A stretch of 64,000 bases of DNA, from contig JAUIHP010000015.1 in NCBI GenBank assembly GCA_030431975.1, positions 1-64,000 on the forward strand. Direction: 5' to 3'. Shown one piece after another: positions 40,368-49,809 of this stretch. Under the pieces are notes generated by a model. It was given only the letters and a program-made list of their open reading frames with translations. It ran no database searches and was not told the origin of the DNA. Position numbers and translations under genes: made by a program. How positions within the stretch are numbered: the stretch's first letter is position 1; every line of letters starts with the position of its first letter. The DNA is from a bacterium (GTDB taxonomy: Bacteria > Eisenbacteria > RBG-16-71-46 > CAIMUX01).

Positions 40368-42689
40368 CTACTTTCGTCGTTCTTCCATCATCCTGCGCAA
40401 CGCTTCCCGATCGGCTGTGTCGATGAAGGCGGAAGCTCCACTCTTGAGGAGATCCGAAACGACATCGTCCACGGGGCGACTCTTCTTCTTTCGTTGCCGT
40501 TCGCTGATGTCGCCGATGAACGGCCAGAGTTTGCGACGAATATCCGCAGGGAGCACCAGCTCGAGAAACTCCAGCGAATAGCTCTTCAATTTCTCATCGT
40601 CGACGAGAATTCCGTGGAATGCCGTCCGCACGGCTTCAGGGTCAAGGACCAGGGAAAGGAGCCGGAAGGTGTGCTCCAGACTGAGTTCGCCCCGCTTTCC
40701 CACCTGCCCCGCGACCAGGCCGTCGACGTCCGCTTCACGCACATCGAGAAGACGTTGCATCTCCCAAACCGGGCGTTCCCGGTTGACCTCGGCTCGGACC
40801 GCGGCCCAGATCTCGTCTTTCGCGGACTCGTCGAGTTCGATGTGCGATCCGCGGCGAAGCCGGGCCAGGGCAATGGCGGAGCGGTAGCGAATCTCGAAGC
40901 GCCTGGTCGAGAGCGCCGCGAGAAGTGCTTGCGAAGATTCGGCTCCACCGATGGACGCGAGGACGGCAGGGATTCGACGTCGAACCACGAAATCCGCGGA
41001 GTTGTCGAGCAGTCGCTCGCGCAAACAGGGAACGGCTTCGGCTCCGCGGTCCTGAATGGCTCGTGCGGCACGGGTTTGGTGCCGGTCGCGTGCCAACAGG
41101 TCAACGAGAGCGCTGGTATCCGGTCCGCTTTCGATCTCAGTCCCGGAACCGTTCCCACTCCCATCCTCTGCTGCGTTCTGGACTTCGATTCCTTTGCCGC
41201 CGGTGACTCCATCGACCGCGGTTCCTCCACTCGGGAACACCGAACTCCACGTGCTGTCGTCTGTGCCGCCTGCCGCAAGAAAGATCGTCTGCAAGTCAAG
41301 GCGGGTGAACGAAGCACTGAGAAGGTCCCTGCCGCCCAGCCCTTGTTCCTCGATCAGGCGCTCCGCCTGCGGCGTGCCTTCCTCCAGGCGGTCGCGGACC
41401 GCCTTCGGGTACTCGACCGACATCCTTCTGGCCAAACCGAGAAGGGCCACACCGAGAAGAAGCACCGCCGCGGACAGGTACCGGGACTCGAGCCCGGAGA
41501 GGGTGACACAGAGAAAGATCACCCCTGCACCGGCGCCTTCGGCCAGCGAGTCGATTACGGAGTCGATAAAGGACTTCGTGCGCCGCCTCGTCTCGGTCGG
41601 CACCGGGATGAAAAGCACTTCCAGAACCGGCCGGTGAGCTGCTTTGCGGAGTGCGTTGTCGGCGCCTCGAACAAGGGTCGCGACGATGAGTCCCGGTGCA
41701 GCAAGAAGCGAGACCGAACCGAGGACCAGCACCGTGGGCAGGACGGAGAGTCCCGGACCGACGCCCCATTTCGAGAGGAGCCGCCCCGCGATCAGGAGTT
41801 GAAAGACAAGCGCTGCGGCGCCGGCCCAACCGTAGAACGACCCAAGGAATGCGGTGAGAGACTCGGCTGTGGCGAAACTCTTCGATGCCCAGTCTTTGAA
41901 CTGAAAGTCGATGAGGGTACTGGCGAGCGTGGCTACGAAGACAATCAGTGCGATCGTCCGCAGATACGGAGAGCGGTGAATCATGCGCAACGACTCCGTG
42001 AACGAAGTCGACTCCTCATCTGTCAGGTCAGGATCAACGTCGTTGCCTGTTCCTTTCGCATGATTCTCCGGGGAACTTGCGGGAGCCGCTTCGAAACCTG
42101 CGCTCTCCAGGCGAGTCATGACGACGAAGAGGAGTCCAAGTACGACGACCAGGCCGAGGATCAGCCCCGTCAGCGGAGTCACCTCCAAGAACCAACCCAG
42201 CGAACTGCCCGCGACCATTGCACCGAACGTGCCCCCCGCGGCTATGAGGCCGAAGGCTCGCTTGGCGCCCCGAACGACGAAGCTCTCCGAGGCGAGCAGC
42301 CAGAAGCCCGACGTGAGGGTGATCGTGCTGAGCGCGGTCCAAAGATAGAAGACGACCGCGCCTGCCGTCGTGGATCCCGCGACCGGCCAAAGTAGGAGCA
42401 GACCGGCTGCCGTGACCGCAATGAGTCGGTAGAGCACTGTTCTCGGCCCGCGCGCAAGGACGGCTCGCGAGAAGACCGCAACGACCGGAATGGAACCGAG
42501 AGCGACCGCGACCATGAGGTAGGGCAACATCTCGACACCGAAACGGGAGATGAAGATCGACTCCCGCAAGGCGCGGCCCAGGACCATGAAGGCCATGACG
42601 AGAAAAGCTCCGGTGAAGCAGACAGCGACCTTGCGTCCCTCTCCGGGGCGGATGTCGAGCCAGTGCAGGAGTGGGTTCGTTGAGGGCAC
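40368..42689 (-). CDS. ADP/ATP-carrier (Ntt)-like MFS transporter with C-terminal HEAT-type repeats
   Basis: 773 aa, GTG start with GGAG upstream. The N-terminal 440 residues form about 12 TM helices with the Ntt/TLC-like start (VAVCFTGAFLVMAFMVLGRALRESIFISRFG) and IDFQFKDWASKSFATAESLTAFLGSFYGWAGAAALVFQLL and PTETRRRTKSFIDSVIDSLAEGAGA in the second half. The C-terminal 300 residues are soluble and alpha-helical with HEAT-like units (VPCLRERLLDNSADFVVRRRIPAVLASIGG; ALLAALSTRRFEIRYRSAIALARL). Obligate parasites use relatives to import ATP; free-living bacteria carry such fusions with unknown substrates. A low-complexity insert (GTAVDGVTGGKGIEVQ...) lies between halves. Confidence 0.82.
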   Translation of the reverse strand: MPSTNPLLHWLDIRPGEGRKVAVCFTGAFLVMAFMVLGRALRESIFISRFGVEMLPYLMVAVALGSIPVVAVFSRAVLARGPRTVLYRLIAVTAAGLLLLWPVAGSTTAGAVVFYLWTALSTITLTSGFWLLASESFVVRGAKRAFGLIAAGGTFGAMVAGSSLGWFLEVTPLTGLILGLVVVLGLLFVVMTRLESAGFEAAPASSPENHAKGTGNDVDPDLTDEESTSFTESLRMIHRSPYLRTIALIVFVATLASTLIDFQFKDWASKSFATAESLTAFLGSFYGWAGAAALVFQLLIAGRLLSKWGVGPGLSVLPTVLVLGSVSLLAAPGLIVATLVRGADNALRKAAHRPVLEVLFIPVPTETRRRTKSFIDSVIDSLAEGAGAGVIFLCVTLSGLESRYLSAAVLLLGVALLGLARRMSVEYPKAVRDRLEEGTPQAERLIEEQGLGGRDLLSASFTRLDLQTIFLAAGGTDDSTWSSVFPSGGTAVDGVTGGKGIEVQNAAEDGSGNGSGTEIESGPDTSALVDLLARDRHQTRAARAIQDRGAEAVPCLRERLLDNSADFVVRRRIPAVLASIGGAESSQALLAALSTRRFEIRYRSAIALARLRRGSHIELDESAKDEIWAAVRAEVNRERPVWEMQRLLDVREADVDGLVAGQVGKRGELSLEHTFRLLSLVLDPEAVRTAFHGILVDDEKLKSYSLEFLELVLPADIRRKLWPFIGDISERQRKKKSRPVDDVVSDLLKSGASAFIDTADREALRRMMEERRK

Positions 42690-42884
42690 ATCGTCTCCGG
42701 GGTCCAGGATTGGCTCTCAGATCCTAGCCCATTCGGCTGAGACTAGTGACCCGGTCTAAACCCGGAAGCCGCGTCCAAGCGGGATGAAGACTCCGGCGGA
42801 GCGCCTCGATTCGTCGGGTTCGGGCCGACCCTATCCGGTACACTCCAGGTGTCGCGCCAAACACAGCCGGAAAGGAGTGGCCTC

Positions 42885-44567
42885 ATGCCACGTGCGATCC
42901 TTTTGGCCGCGAGCGCGCTCTCCCTCGCGGTCGCTCTCAGTGTGCCCACCGCCTCTCTCGCCGTTCAAGCCCCTCCGGGTTTCATGGTCGAAGAGGAGTT
43001 TCCCGACGTCAGTTTGATCCTTCCCATCGAGTTCGACCTCCTGCCGGACGGGCGAACTCTCGTGGCCACCAAGTTCGGAACGATTCACGTCATCAGTTCC
43101 GAAGGGATGTTGGAGCCCACTCCGTTCCTGCAGCTATCGGACATCACGACGTCGGGAGACCTGGGCCTCCTGGGAATGGCTGCAGGCCCCGACTATAACT
43201 CCGACCCATGGGTCTACTTTGCCTACACCGTCGATCCCACGCCGGATGTGGATGAGGACTACTATTCCCGTGTCGAGCGTGTTCGTCCGAGTGTCGCTGA
43301 TCCCAACGTTGCGGATGAGTCGACACGGGAGATCTTGATCGGGGCGACCTGGCCGTCGGGCATTCCCTCTCTCCATTCCTCGCACGGATTGGGTGCCCTT
43401 CGTTTCGGGGAAGACGGAACCCTTCTCATCGCCCACGGAGATGGAGCTCACTTCGAACTGACCGACCGCGGAGGAGAGGATCCCGATGCTTTCGGCCCCG
43501 GTCGGGTGGATGCGGCCGAGGATATTGGCGCCTTCAGAGCCCGAAGCGTTCAGAGTCTTTCCGGAGGAATCCTTCGCGTTGACCGCGCCACCGGATTAGG
43601 CGTCTCGTCGAACCCGTACTGGACGGGCGACGGAGATGACTTTGCCTCACGCGTCTGGTGCTACGGCCTTAGGAACCCGTTCCGCTACGATGTTCGCCCC
43701 GGAACGGGAACGGTCGACTTCCCAGGTGCGCTCTACATCGGTGATGTCGGGTGGAACAACTACGAAGAGATGTCGATTGCAGGCAGCGGGGGTGAGAACT
43801 TCGGCTGGCCGTGCTTCGAAGGCAACTGGGCACAGCCTCAGTACCAGGCAGTTACCGACACCGAAGCAGGGAACGTCAATGTCCTATGTGGTGCCGGAGC
43901 GAATGCGGACAATCCGACTGCGGAAACGATCCCGCCGATTTGGTGGCATCAAAACAACCCCGCGGCATCCAATCCGCCCGGCTTAACAGCGCAGAGTATC
44001 ATCGGTGGAACCTTCGCCGGGGGATCCGAGTGGCCGGATGAGTACCGGGACGCCTACTTCATCGCCGACTTCCTTCAGGACTGGATGGTGGCTGTCGAAG
44101 TCGACGAAAACGATCAGGTCGTGGACGTTCATCCGTTCCTCGACAATGCCGGAGGAGCGATTTCCTTCCGACGCGACCCCGCCACGGGTGACCTTCTCTA
44201 TCTGACCCTCGTTACGGGCGAGATTCGCAGAGTCCGCTTTGACTCCGCGACATCCGTCGGTTCGGAGTTACCCAGCCCTGAGACCCCAAGCTCGCTGAGG
44301 GTCCGCGTCTCGCCGCAGCCGGCTTCGACCCAAGCCGCGATCGAGTTCGGCACACCGGATTTCGAGACGGCCGCAGTCGTTCGCGTGTTCGGAGCGGCCG
44401 GCCGATTGGTGCGGACACTCCGCTCGCCTCTCGGACCGGTCTCCGGCGAGCGGAGCGTCGTTTGGGACGGGCGGGATGAAAGAGGTTCCAGAGTTGCTTC
44501 CGGTGTCTATGTCGCTCACGTCGAGTGCGGCGGCTTGCAGGGATCGGCCAAGGTGCTGATTCGGTAG
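42885..44567 (+). CDS. Secreted PQQ-type sugar (glucose/sorbosone) dehydrogenase-like protein
   Basis: 560 aa. The ATG giving MPRAILLAASALSLAVALS follows AAAGGAGTGG; signal peptide to about residue 26. A six-bladed propeller of the glucose/sorbosone dehydrogenase family follows: LPIEFDLLPDGRTLVATKFG, LGLLGMAAGPDYNSDPWVYFAYT, HGLGALRFGEDGTLLIAHGD, VWCYGLRNPFRYDVRPGTG, GDVGWNNYEEMS, GGENFGWPCFEG. It would oxidise sugars extracellularly with PQQ if the cofactor is supplied; no PQQ synthesis genes are in view. The last 80 residues (SLRVRVSPQPASTQAAIEFG ... GVYVAHVECGGLQGSAKVLIR) are the FlgD-like sorting domain. Confidence 0.87.
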   Translation: MPRAILLAASALSLAVALSVPTASLAVQAPPGFMVEEEFPDVSLILPIEFDLLPDGRTLVATKFGTIHVISSEGMLEPTPFLQLSDITTSGDLGLLGMAAGPDYNSDPWVYFAYTVDPTPDVDEDYYSRVERVRPSVADPNVADESTREILIGATWPSGIPSLHSSHGLGALRFGEDGTLLIAHGDGAHFELTDRGGEDPDAFGPGRVDAAEDIGAFRARSVQSLSGGILRVDRATGLGVSSNPYWTGDGDDFASRVWCYGLRNPFRYDVRPGTGTVDFPGALYIGDVGWNNYEEMSIAGSGGENFGWPCFEGNWAQPQYQAVTDTEAGNVNVLCGAGANADNPTAETIPPIWWHQNNPAASNPPGLTAQSIIGGTFAGGSEWPDEYRDAYFIADFLQDWMVAVEVDENDQVVDVHPFLDNAGGAISFRRDPATGDLLYLTLVTGEIRRVRFDSATSVGSELPSPETPSSLRVRVSPQPASTQAAIEFGTPDFETAAVVRVFGAAGRLVRTLRSPLGPVSGERSVVWDGRDERGSRVASGVYVAHVECGGLQGSAKVLIR

Positions 44568-44700
44568 GCTTCGCGGACTGCGCATCGGTTCTCCGGGCGC
44601 TGCGATCTGGCTCTGGGGCGGGTGCGCTCCCCGTGGGGTTCCAATCCGTGGACACTCCGAAGGGCTTCCTCCCGAGGCCGAGCTGAGGCATTCTTGTGGA

Positions 44701-46017
44701 TTGCGGGTGCGACGCGGAGGGAACCGAATCCAGCAGCAGAAATCCAAGCATGCCCTCGAACCGATCCTGCGCGGAGCGTCGGTTCTCCTTGCCGGATACG
44801 GACTGAGGATCCTCGTTCAGTCTCTCTACTTCGTCGTCGTGACGCGAGGGCTCGGGGCCGAAGACTTTGGCCGCTACTCCGGAATTCAGGCTGTCCTCCT
44901 GACCCTCGTGGCGTTTACCTCACTTGGCTACCCGGTTCTGGCGGTGCGAGACGTCTCCCGCCAGCCTTCGATGGATCGTCAGGTCTGGAGCGACGGGCTT
45001 CGGGTGACGCTGCTCGTTGGGGGCCTTCTCGCCGTTGCCGTCAGTTTCTTCGGACCGCCGCTTCTTGGCGTCGAGTTTCCGCGTCTGCCGCTGCTCCTTT
45101 TGGCCCTGGCGGAGCTTCCGGTTTACGGACTCATCCTCGTACTCAACGCGATCCAGCAAGGCCGCGGGCAACTACGACAGATGGCGGTCGTGGAAGTGGG
45201 GTTGGCCATCTCGCGGCTGATCACGGTCGGAGGGACCTGGTGGTTCCTCGGGTTGGATCTCGGTCGTTTCGCATTGGCTCACGCTTCCGGATCGATTCTG
45301 TGGCTGTTCATCGCGGTGGCTGTTTTCGGTCGAGGCTGGACGTGGCCACTGCTCAACTTTGACTCCCGCGGCGTTCGGGCCCGTCTTCACGATGGCATCA
45401 ATGTCTGTCTCTACAACGCGGGTCGCAGCTTTCTTCTCGGCGCAGACAAGATGTTGCTGCCGGGAATGGCCGGACTCGTCGTGGCTGGTCAGTACGCGGC
45501 CGCGTTTCGCGTTGCCGCTTTCGCTCTGCTACCGATTCAGGCGCTGATGTCCGCCCTCTATCCTCGGTTCTTCCTGGAAGGTGGGAAGAAGACATCGCGA
45601 TCGCTGGAGGCCTTGTGGCGTCGGACTGCCCCGCTCGCTGCAGTCTACGGAGCCGTTGTTGCGGCGGTCGTCTTCGCTGCCGCGCCTCTGCTCCAGCCCA
45701 TTCTCGGGATGGAGTATCCAGACGCCCCTCGTTATCTACGGCACCTCATCTGGCTGGTTGTCATTCAAGCCGTCTATCTTCCTCTCGGGGACACGCTGGC
45801 CGCGCAGGACCGGTTCGGTTTCCGTACGGCGAGCATTGCTTTGGCGATTCTCGTCAACCTGTCGTTGAATCTCTGGCTCATCCCGGCGATGGCTTGGAAG
45901 GGAGCCGTCATCGCGGCGTACGCGTCTCACTTTTGTCTCCTCATTTCGTTCGTGTTCGGAGCGGTCTACTCTTTCCGGCGAGTCTCTGTTGCGGAGAACG
46001 GAGATGGTCGTGAGTGA
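44701..46017 (+). CDS. Polysaccharide flippase (Wzx/MOP superfamily)
   Basis: 438-aa integral membrane protein with about 12-14 TM helices, starting at TTG (a GTG two codons later is possible). The N-terminus SVLLAGYGLRILVQSLYFVVVTRGLGAEDFGRYSGIQAV is the polysaccharide-biosynthesis (PST/Wzx) signature, with ADKMLLPGMAGLVVAGQYAAAFRVA in the middle. It moves lipid-linked glycan precursors across the inner membrane. It overlaps the next gene by 14 bp and heads a four-gene glycan operon. Confidence 0.9.
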   Translation: MRVRRGGNRIQQQKSKHALEPILRGASVLLAGYGLRILVQSLYFVVVTRGLGAEDFGRYSGIQAVLLTLVAFTSLGYPVLAVRDVSRQPSMDRQVWSDGLRVTLLVGGLLAVAVSFFGPPLLGVEFPRLPLLLLALAELPVYGLILVLNAIQQGRGQLRQMAVVEVGLAISRLITVGGTWWFLGLDLGRFALAHASGSILWLFIAVAVFGRGWTWPLLNFDSRGVRARLHDGINVCLYNAGRSFLLGADKMLLPGMAGLVVAGQYAAAFRVAAFALLPIQALMSALYPRFFLEGGKKTSRSLEALWRRTAPLAAVYGAVVAAVVFAAAPLLQPILGMEYPDAPRYLRHLIWLVVIQAVYLPLGDTLAAQDRFGFRTASIALAILVNLSLNLWLIPAMAWKGAVIAAYASHFCLLISFVFGAVYSFRRVSVAENGDGRE

Positions 46018-47299
46018 GCGCGTTCCGAGGTCGACGGCGCATCTGGACCCGCGTCAGGACTCGCATCAGGCAGCGCGTCAGGGCGCGCGCCTGGACACGC
46101 CCCTGGACCCGAGTCTGGGTATCGTGATCATGGCGTCCAGCGAGTGGCGCAATGAACTACCTCTCAACGTTCACTACATCTCGCGCCACTTCGCGGCCAG
46201 CCACCGGCTTCTCTTCGTCGAGTCTTCCGGTCTGCGGGCGCCATCGGCGTCGAAACGGGATCTGACCAAGGTGTTTCGTCGGCTCCGGGCGTTGATGAAC
46301 GGTTTGCGACAGGAAGGGGACGTGTTCGTCCTCAGCCCCTTCGCGATTCCCGGGATCGGTCACGGATGGGTTCAGGCACTCAACCGGTGGATTCTCGGGC
46401 AGACCGTACGTCGGGCGGCCGGGAAGCTTGGGATTCGTCGGCCTCTTCTCTGGGTCTTTCTGCCGACCGGAATCGGCGTCGTCGGGAAGCTCGAGGAGAG
46501 GCTTCTCATCTACCACGTGGTCGACGACTACGCGGAGAATCCCGGGGTGGACCGGGATGCCGTTCTGCAAATGGAGAAAGAGCTGCTTCGCAGGTGTGAC
46601 CTACGTTTCGCGACTTCCGAGCCTCTTCACGAGGACAAGACGCCGCAGCGGGGAGCCGCTCACTACCTTCCCAACGTGGCCGACAGCGAACGCTTTCTTC
46701 GCGCGGGAGACCCGCCGGCGGAGTTGGCGTCTGTTCCTCATCCGAGGATCGGCTACACCGGAAACATCGCGGCGTACAAAGTGGACATCGACCTGCTGGC
46801 GCGGGTCGCGGAAGCCAATCGCGATTGGCAGTTCTGTCTGGTCGGGCCTGTTGGCGCCGGGGATACGGCGACTGATATCGATCGACTCCGGGGCCTCCCA
46901 AACGTTCACCTCTTCGGACCAAAGGGCCACGAGGAGCTACCGGACTGGGTCACGGGATTCGACGTTTGCATGATTCCCTTCTGTCTCAATCGCTCGACAC
47001 GATCGTCCTTTCCTCTGAAGTTTTTCGAGTACATGGCGGCGGGCAAGGAGATCGTGACCACGCCGCTGCCTTCTTTGCGTGGGTACGCCAATCGTTCCGA
47101 ACTCTGCCGGCAGGCCGAAGGACCGGAGGCATTTGGCGCGGCCGTGGCCGCGGCCTTGAAACGCACGCAAAGCGAGGATCTCCTACAAATGCGTCGCGAA
47201 GAAGCCCTGCAGCATTCATGGACGAATCGCCTTCCTGAGATCGAACGCATCCTGGTAGCGGCCCTCGAGGACTCGGAGTCTTCATCGTGCCGCGTCTAG
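46004..47299 (+). CDS. Glycosyltransferase, GT-B fold (GT4-like)
   Basis: 431 aa; ATG 46004 (MVVSERVPRS) has GGAG just upstream. After the start comes a stretch of about 30 residues of repetitive sequence (HLDPRQDSHQAARQGARLDT) encoded by degenerate repeats and absent from typical relatives. The enzyme then begins properly at GIVIMASSEWRNELPLNVHYI. C-terminal half: PHPRIGYTGNIAAYKVDIDLLARVA, FCLVGPVGAG, LPNVHLFGPKGHEELPDW, FPLKFFEYMAAGKEIVTTPLP (donor nucleotide-sugar site with catalytic-type Glu). It probably adds a sugar to a lipid-linked glycan. Confidence 0.85.
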   Translation: MVVSERVPRSTAHLDPRQDSHQAARQGARLDTPLDPSLGIVIMASSEWRNELPLNVHYISRHFAASHRLLFVESSGLRAPSASKRDLTKVFRRLRALMNGLRQEGDVFVLSPFAIPGIGHGWVQALNRWILGQTVRRAAGKLGIRRPLLWVFLPTGIGVVGKLEERLLIYHVVDDYAENPGVDRDAVLQMEKELLRRCDLRFATSEPLHEDKTPQRGAAHYLPNVADSERFLRAGDPPAELASVPHPRIGYTGNIAAYKVDIDLLARVAEANRDWQFCLVGPVGAGDTATDIDRLRGLPNVHLFGPKGHEELPDWVTGFDVCMIPFCLNRSTRSSFPLKFFEYMAAGKEIVTTPLPSLRGYANRSELCRQAEGPEAFGAAVAAALKRTQSEDLLQMRREEALQHSWTNRLPEIERILVAALEDSESSSCRV

Positions 47300-48519
47300 C
47301 CGTCCTCAAGAACACTTATCTGCCGGTTTCCGAGACGTTCGTGCATGAGCAGCTGCGGACCTTGTCGAGATACGAGCCGCTGCTTCTGGTGCGCGAACTT
47401 GCGAACACGGATCGGTTTCCTCCGCAATGGCCTGTGCAAAGCCTGCCGACTTTTCCGCAGCGATTGCTCTACATGCTACGAGGGCGCTCGCCTCTCCTCG
47501 AGAAGAGCGCCCGGGCGTACGCGCCGCAACTGGTACATGCGCACTTCGCCGTCGACGGAGTCTACGCCTTGGAGTTGGCGAGACGTCTTCAGGTGCCGTT
47601 GGTCGTGACGCTTCATGCCTACGACATCGTCAAGCTCCCGCGGGTTCCGAGCCGCCATTTGGCCTGGTGGCGTCACGCTCTTCGGTGGCGTCGGTTGCAG
47701 GCGGAAGCGGCTGCGTTCGTCGTCATCTCCGAGGCAATGCGGCAAGCCGCGATCGAGAAAGGATATCCGGAGAATCGCATCCATCTCATACGCCTGGGAG
47801 TCGACTTGCAGCGGTTCTGTCGAGAGAATCCTGCGGGTGACGAATCCAAGGATCGATCGGAAGACGCTTCGAACGTCGACGCAAACGCTGTCGGGCGTCC
47901 GCAGGCGGAGCTTCCCAATCGTGACCCCGAGGGAGATTCATCGAGACCTCTACGGATTCTCCACGTCGGGCGTCTCGTTCCGAAGAAGGCGCTGGGCACT
48001 CTTCTGGATGCGCTGGGTCGCACGGCCGGAAACGGCGCAGGGTTTCATCTCACGGTCATCGGAGACGGCCCGCTTCGGGAACGTCTCAACGAGCAGGCTG
48101 GGAGCCTGGGCGCCAAGGTCGAGTTTCTCGGCGCCCGATCGTCCGACGACGTGCGTAGTGCCATGGCCGATGCGGACGTCTTCTGCCTTCCCAGCGAAAC
48201 CGTCGAGGACGGAGACATGGAAGGATTGCCCGTCGTCCTCATGGAAGCGGCGGCGATGGGGCTTCCGCTGGTCGGTACCGATCACAGCGGGATCGGTGAG
48301 ATCGTCATCCATGAAGAGACCGGCCTACTCGTGCCCGAACGCGCTCCTCAGGAACTGGCAAACGCGCTCGAGAAGCTTTCGAAGGATCCGAGTCTTCGAA
48401 AGCGACTGGCCCAGGGGGCCCGCGCCAAGGTCGAAGCAGAGTTCGATCTGAGAACTCAGGTCGGGAAGCTCGAAGAACTTTTCGACCGGGTGGTCGAAGA
48501 GGGCTTGGTTCCCCGATGA
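47287..48519 (+). CDS. Glycosyltransferase family 4
   Basis: 410 aa, GTG start, overlapping the previous gene by 13 bp. N-terminal LKNTYLPVSETFVHEQLRTLSRYEP and HAHFAVDGVYALELARRLQVPLVVTLHAYDI form the acceptor domain. C-terminal LHVGRLVPKKALGTLLDAL, LTVIGDGPLRERLNEQAG, VEFLGARSSDDV, FCLPSETVEDGDMEGLPVVLMEAAAMGLPLVGTDHSGIGEIV form the donor domain with the EX7E-type motif. A polar insert of about 38 residues (GDESKDRSEDASNVDAN...) at the interdomain linker is unusual. Role: glycan chain assembly. Confidence 0.92.
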   Translation: MPRLAVLKNTYLPVSETFVHEQLRTLSRYEPLLLVRELANTDRFPPQWPVQSLPTFPQRLLYMLRGRSPLLEKSARAYAPQLVHAHFAVDGVYALELARRLQVPLVVTLHAYDIVKLPRVPSRHLAWWRHALRWRRLQAEAAAFVVISEAMRQAAIEKGYPENRIHLIRLGVDLQRFCRENPAGDESKDRSEDASNVDANAVGRPQAELPNRDPEGDSSRPLRILHVGRLVPKKALGTLLDALGRTAGNGAGFHLTVIGDGPLRERLNEQAGSLGAKVEFLGARSSDDVRSAMADADVFCLPSETVEDGDMEGLPVVLMEAAAMGLPLVGTDHSGIGEIVIHEETGLLVPERAPQELANALEKLSKDPSLRKRLAQGARAKVEAEFDLRTQVGKLEELFDRVVEEGLVPR

Positions 48520-49781
48520 AGATCGCCGTCTTTTCTCGGTCGACGCCTGTTCATCATCCGGCGGGTGGAATGGAGAGGCACCTTGAACAACTTGTTCAGG
48601 GCCTGGAACGGAAGCATACAGTGACCGTGTTCACGACGGCGCGTCCCGCACCTGGTTCATCCGCGACTGCAGGCGCCGACGTCAAAGCGGAGACCGACCA
48701 GACCGACCCGGCGAGCGATCGCGCTGAGAGCAGGGTGGCTGGCAACGGGCTCGCAACTGGGGCTGAGATTGAGTCTCTGCGTTACGTCTACGTGGAGGGA
48801 ACCGTTCCCGGTACGTACCGTGGGGACTTCTGGGGTCGATCCCGCGCTGCTTTTGAGGAAACACAAAGCAGCCTTGGCGCATTCGATGCCGTGGTCTCAC
48901 AAAGTGCGGGAGCCTGGGGAATCCTGCGCCACCAGACCGATGCAACACCTCCCGTCCTGGCCATCATGCATGGGACGGCTCGGGGTGAGATGGAAACAGC
49001 CTTCCGTTCGCAGCCGTTTCATCCCAAGTCCTATGCAAAGATCCTGCTCGGTGCCCGCAACTACTTCCGAAACGACCGTGTTCTTCTGCCGCGTTGCGAT
49101 CAGGTTGTTGCTGTCTCGGAAGCCGTGGCCCAGAGGCTCCGTCGTGAAATCCCCGGATTGCGTCGCGACGTTGAGGTCATTCTCAACGGAGTCGACACCG
49201 AGGCGATACGGCCGCACGCGGAGTCGTCCCTGCGGGTGCTGTTCGCCGGACGCGTCATTCCCGAGAAGGGTGTTTTCGTCCTGCTGGAAGGGTTCGCCCG
49301 AGTTGCCGACCGTTTCGCCGATGCGGAGCTCGTCTTCGTTGGAGGCGGAGACCTGCGCCGACTGGACGAGGCCGTCGACCGTTCTGGGCTGGCCGACCGG
49401 GTCCGGATCGTTGGACCGGTCAGCCACGAGAGGATGCCGTCGCACCTTGCGTCAGGCAGCGTTTTCGTTCTGCCGAGTCTGCGAGACGAAGGGCTACCGC
49501 TCAGTATTCTCGAGGCCATGGCTGCCGGTCTTCCGGTCATTGCGAGCCGGAGAGGTGGGATCGGAGAGGTCATTCGGGACGGAGAGGAAGGAGCGCTACT
49601 TTCCGACGTCAATGCGGAGAGCGTTGCCAATGCGTTGACCGAGTTCTTGGAGTCCTCTGAGCTGCGGCGCCGCCTGGGTGCGGCGGGAAGATCGGCCGTC
49701 GAAGCAAGGTTCGGCCTCGATTCGATGGTGGACGCCTACGAAGCGGCGATTGAATCGATGGTGGCTCGTCGCAACCTGTAG
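48516..49781 (+). CDS. Glycosyltransferase family 4
   Basis: 421 aa; ATG overlaps the previous stop by 4 bp. N-terminal FSRSTPVHHPAGGMERHLEQLVQGLE, then a polar insert (ADVKAETDQTDPASDRAESR) in the first domain. C-terminal VLFAGRVIPEKGVFVLLEGFA, LVFVGGGDLRRLDEA, VRIVGPVSHERMP, FVLPSLRDEGLPLSILEAMAAGLPVIASRRGGIGEVIRDGEEG. It is a retaining GT-B enzyme of the GT4 type and the last gene of the flippase-glycosyltransferase operon. Confidence 0.92.
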   Translation: MKIAVFSRSTPVHHPAGGMERHLEQLVQGLERKHTVTVFTTARPAPGSSATAGADVKAETDQTDPASDRAESRVAGNGLATGAEIESLRYVYVEGTVPGTYRGDFWGRSRAAFEETQSSLGAFDAVVSQSAGAWGILRHQTDATPPVLAIMHGTARGEMETAFRSQPFHPKSYAKILLGARNYFRNDRVLLPRCDQVVAVSEAVAQRLRREIPGLRRDVEVILNGVDTEAIRPHAESSLRVLFAGRVIPEKGVFVLLEGFARVADRFADAELVFVGGGDLRRLDEAVDRSGLADRVRIVGPVSHERMPSHLASGSVFVLPSLRDEGLPLSILEAMAAGLPVIASRRGGIGEVIRDGEEGALLSDVNAESVANALTEFLESSELRRRLGAAGRSAVEARFGLDSMVDAYEAAIESMVARRNL

Positions 49782-49809
49782 AAACGAACTGTGGTTCTTG
49801 CGTCGACCT

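Noticed and set aside
40494-42395. 633-residue plus-strand reading frame
   Set aside because: Antisense of the transporter gene; polar low-complexity composition and no motifs.
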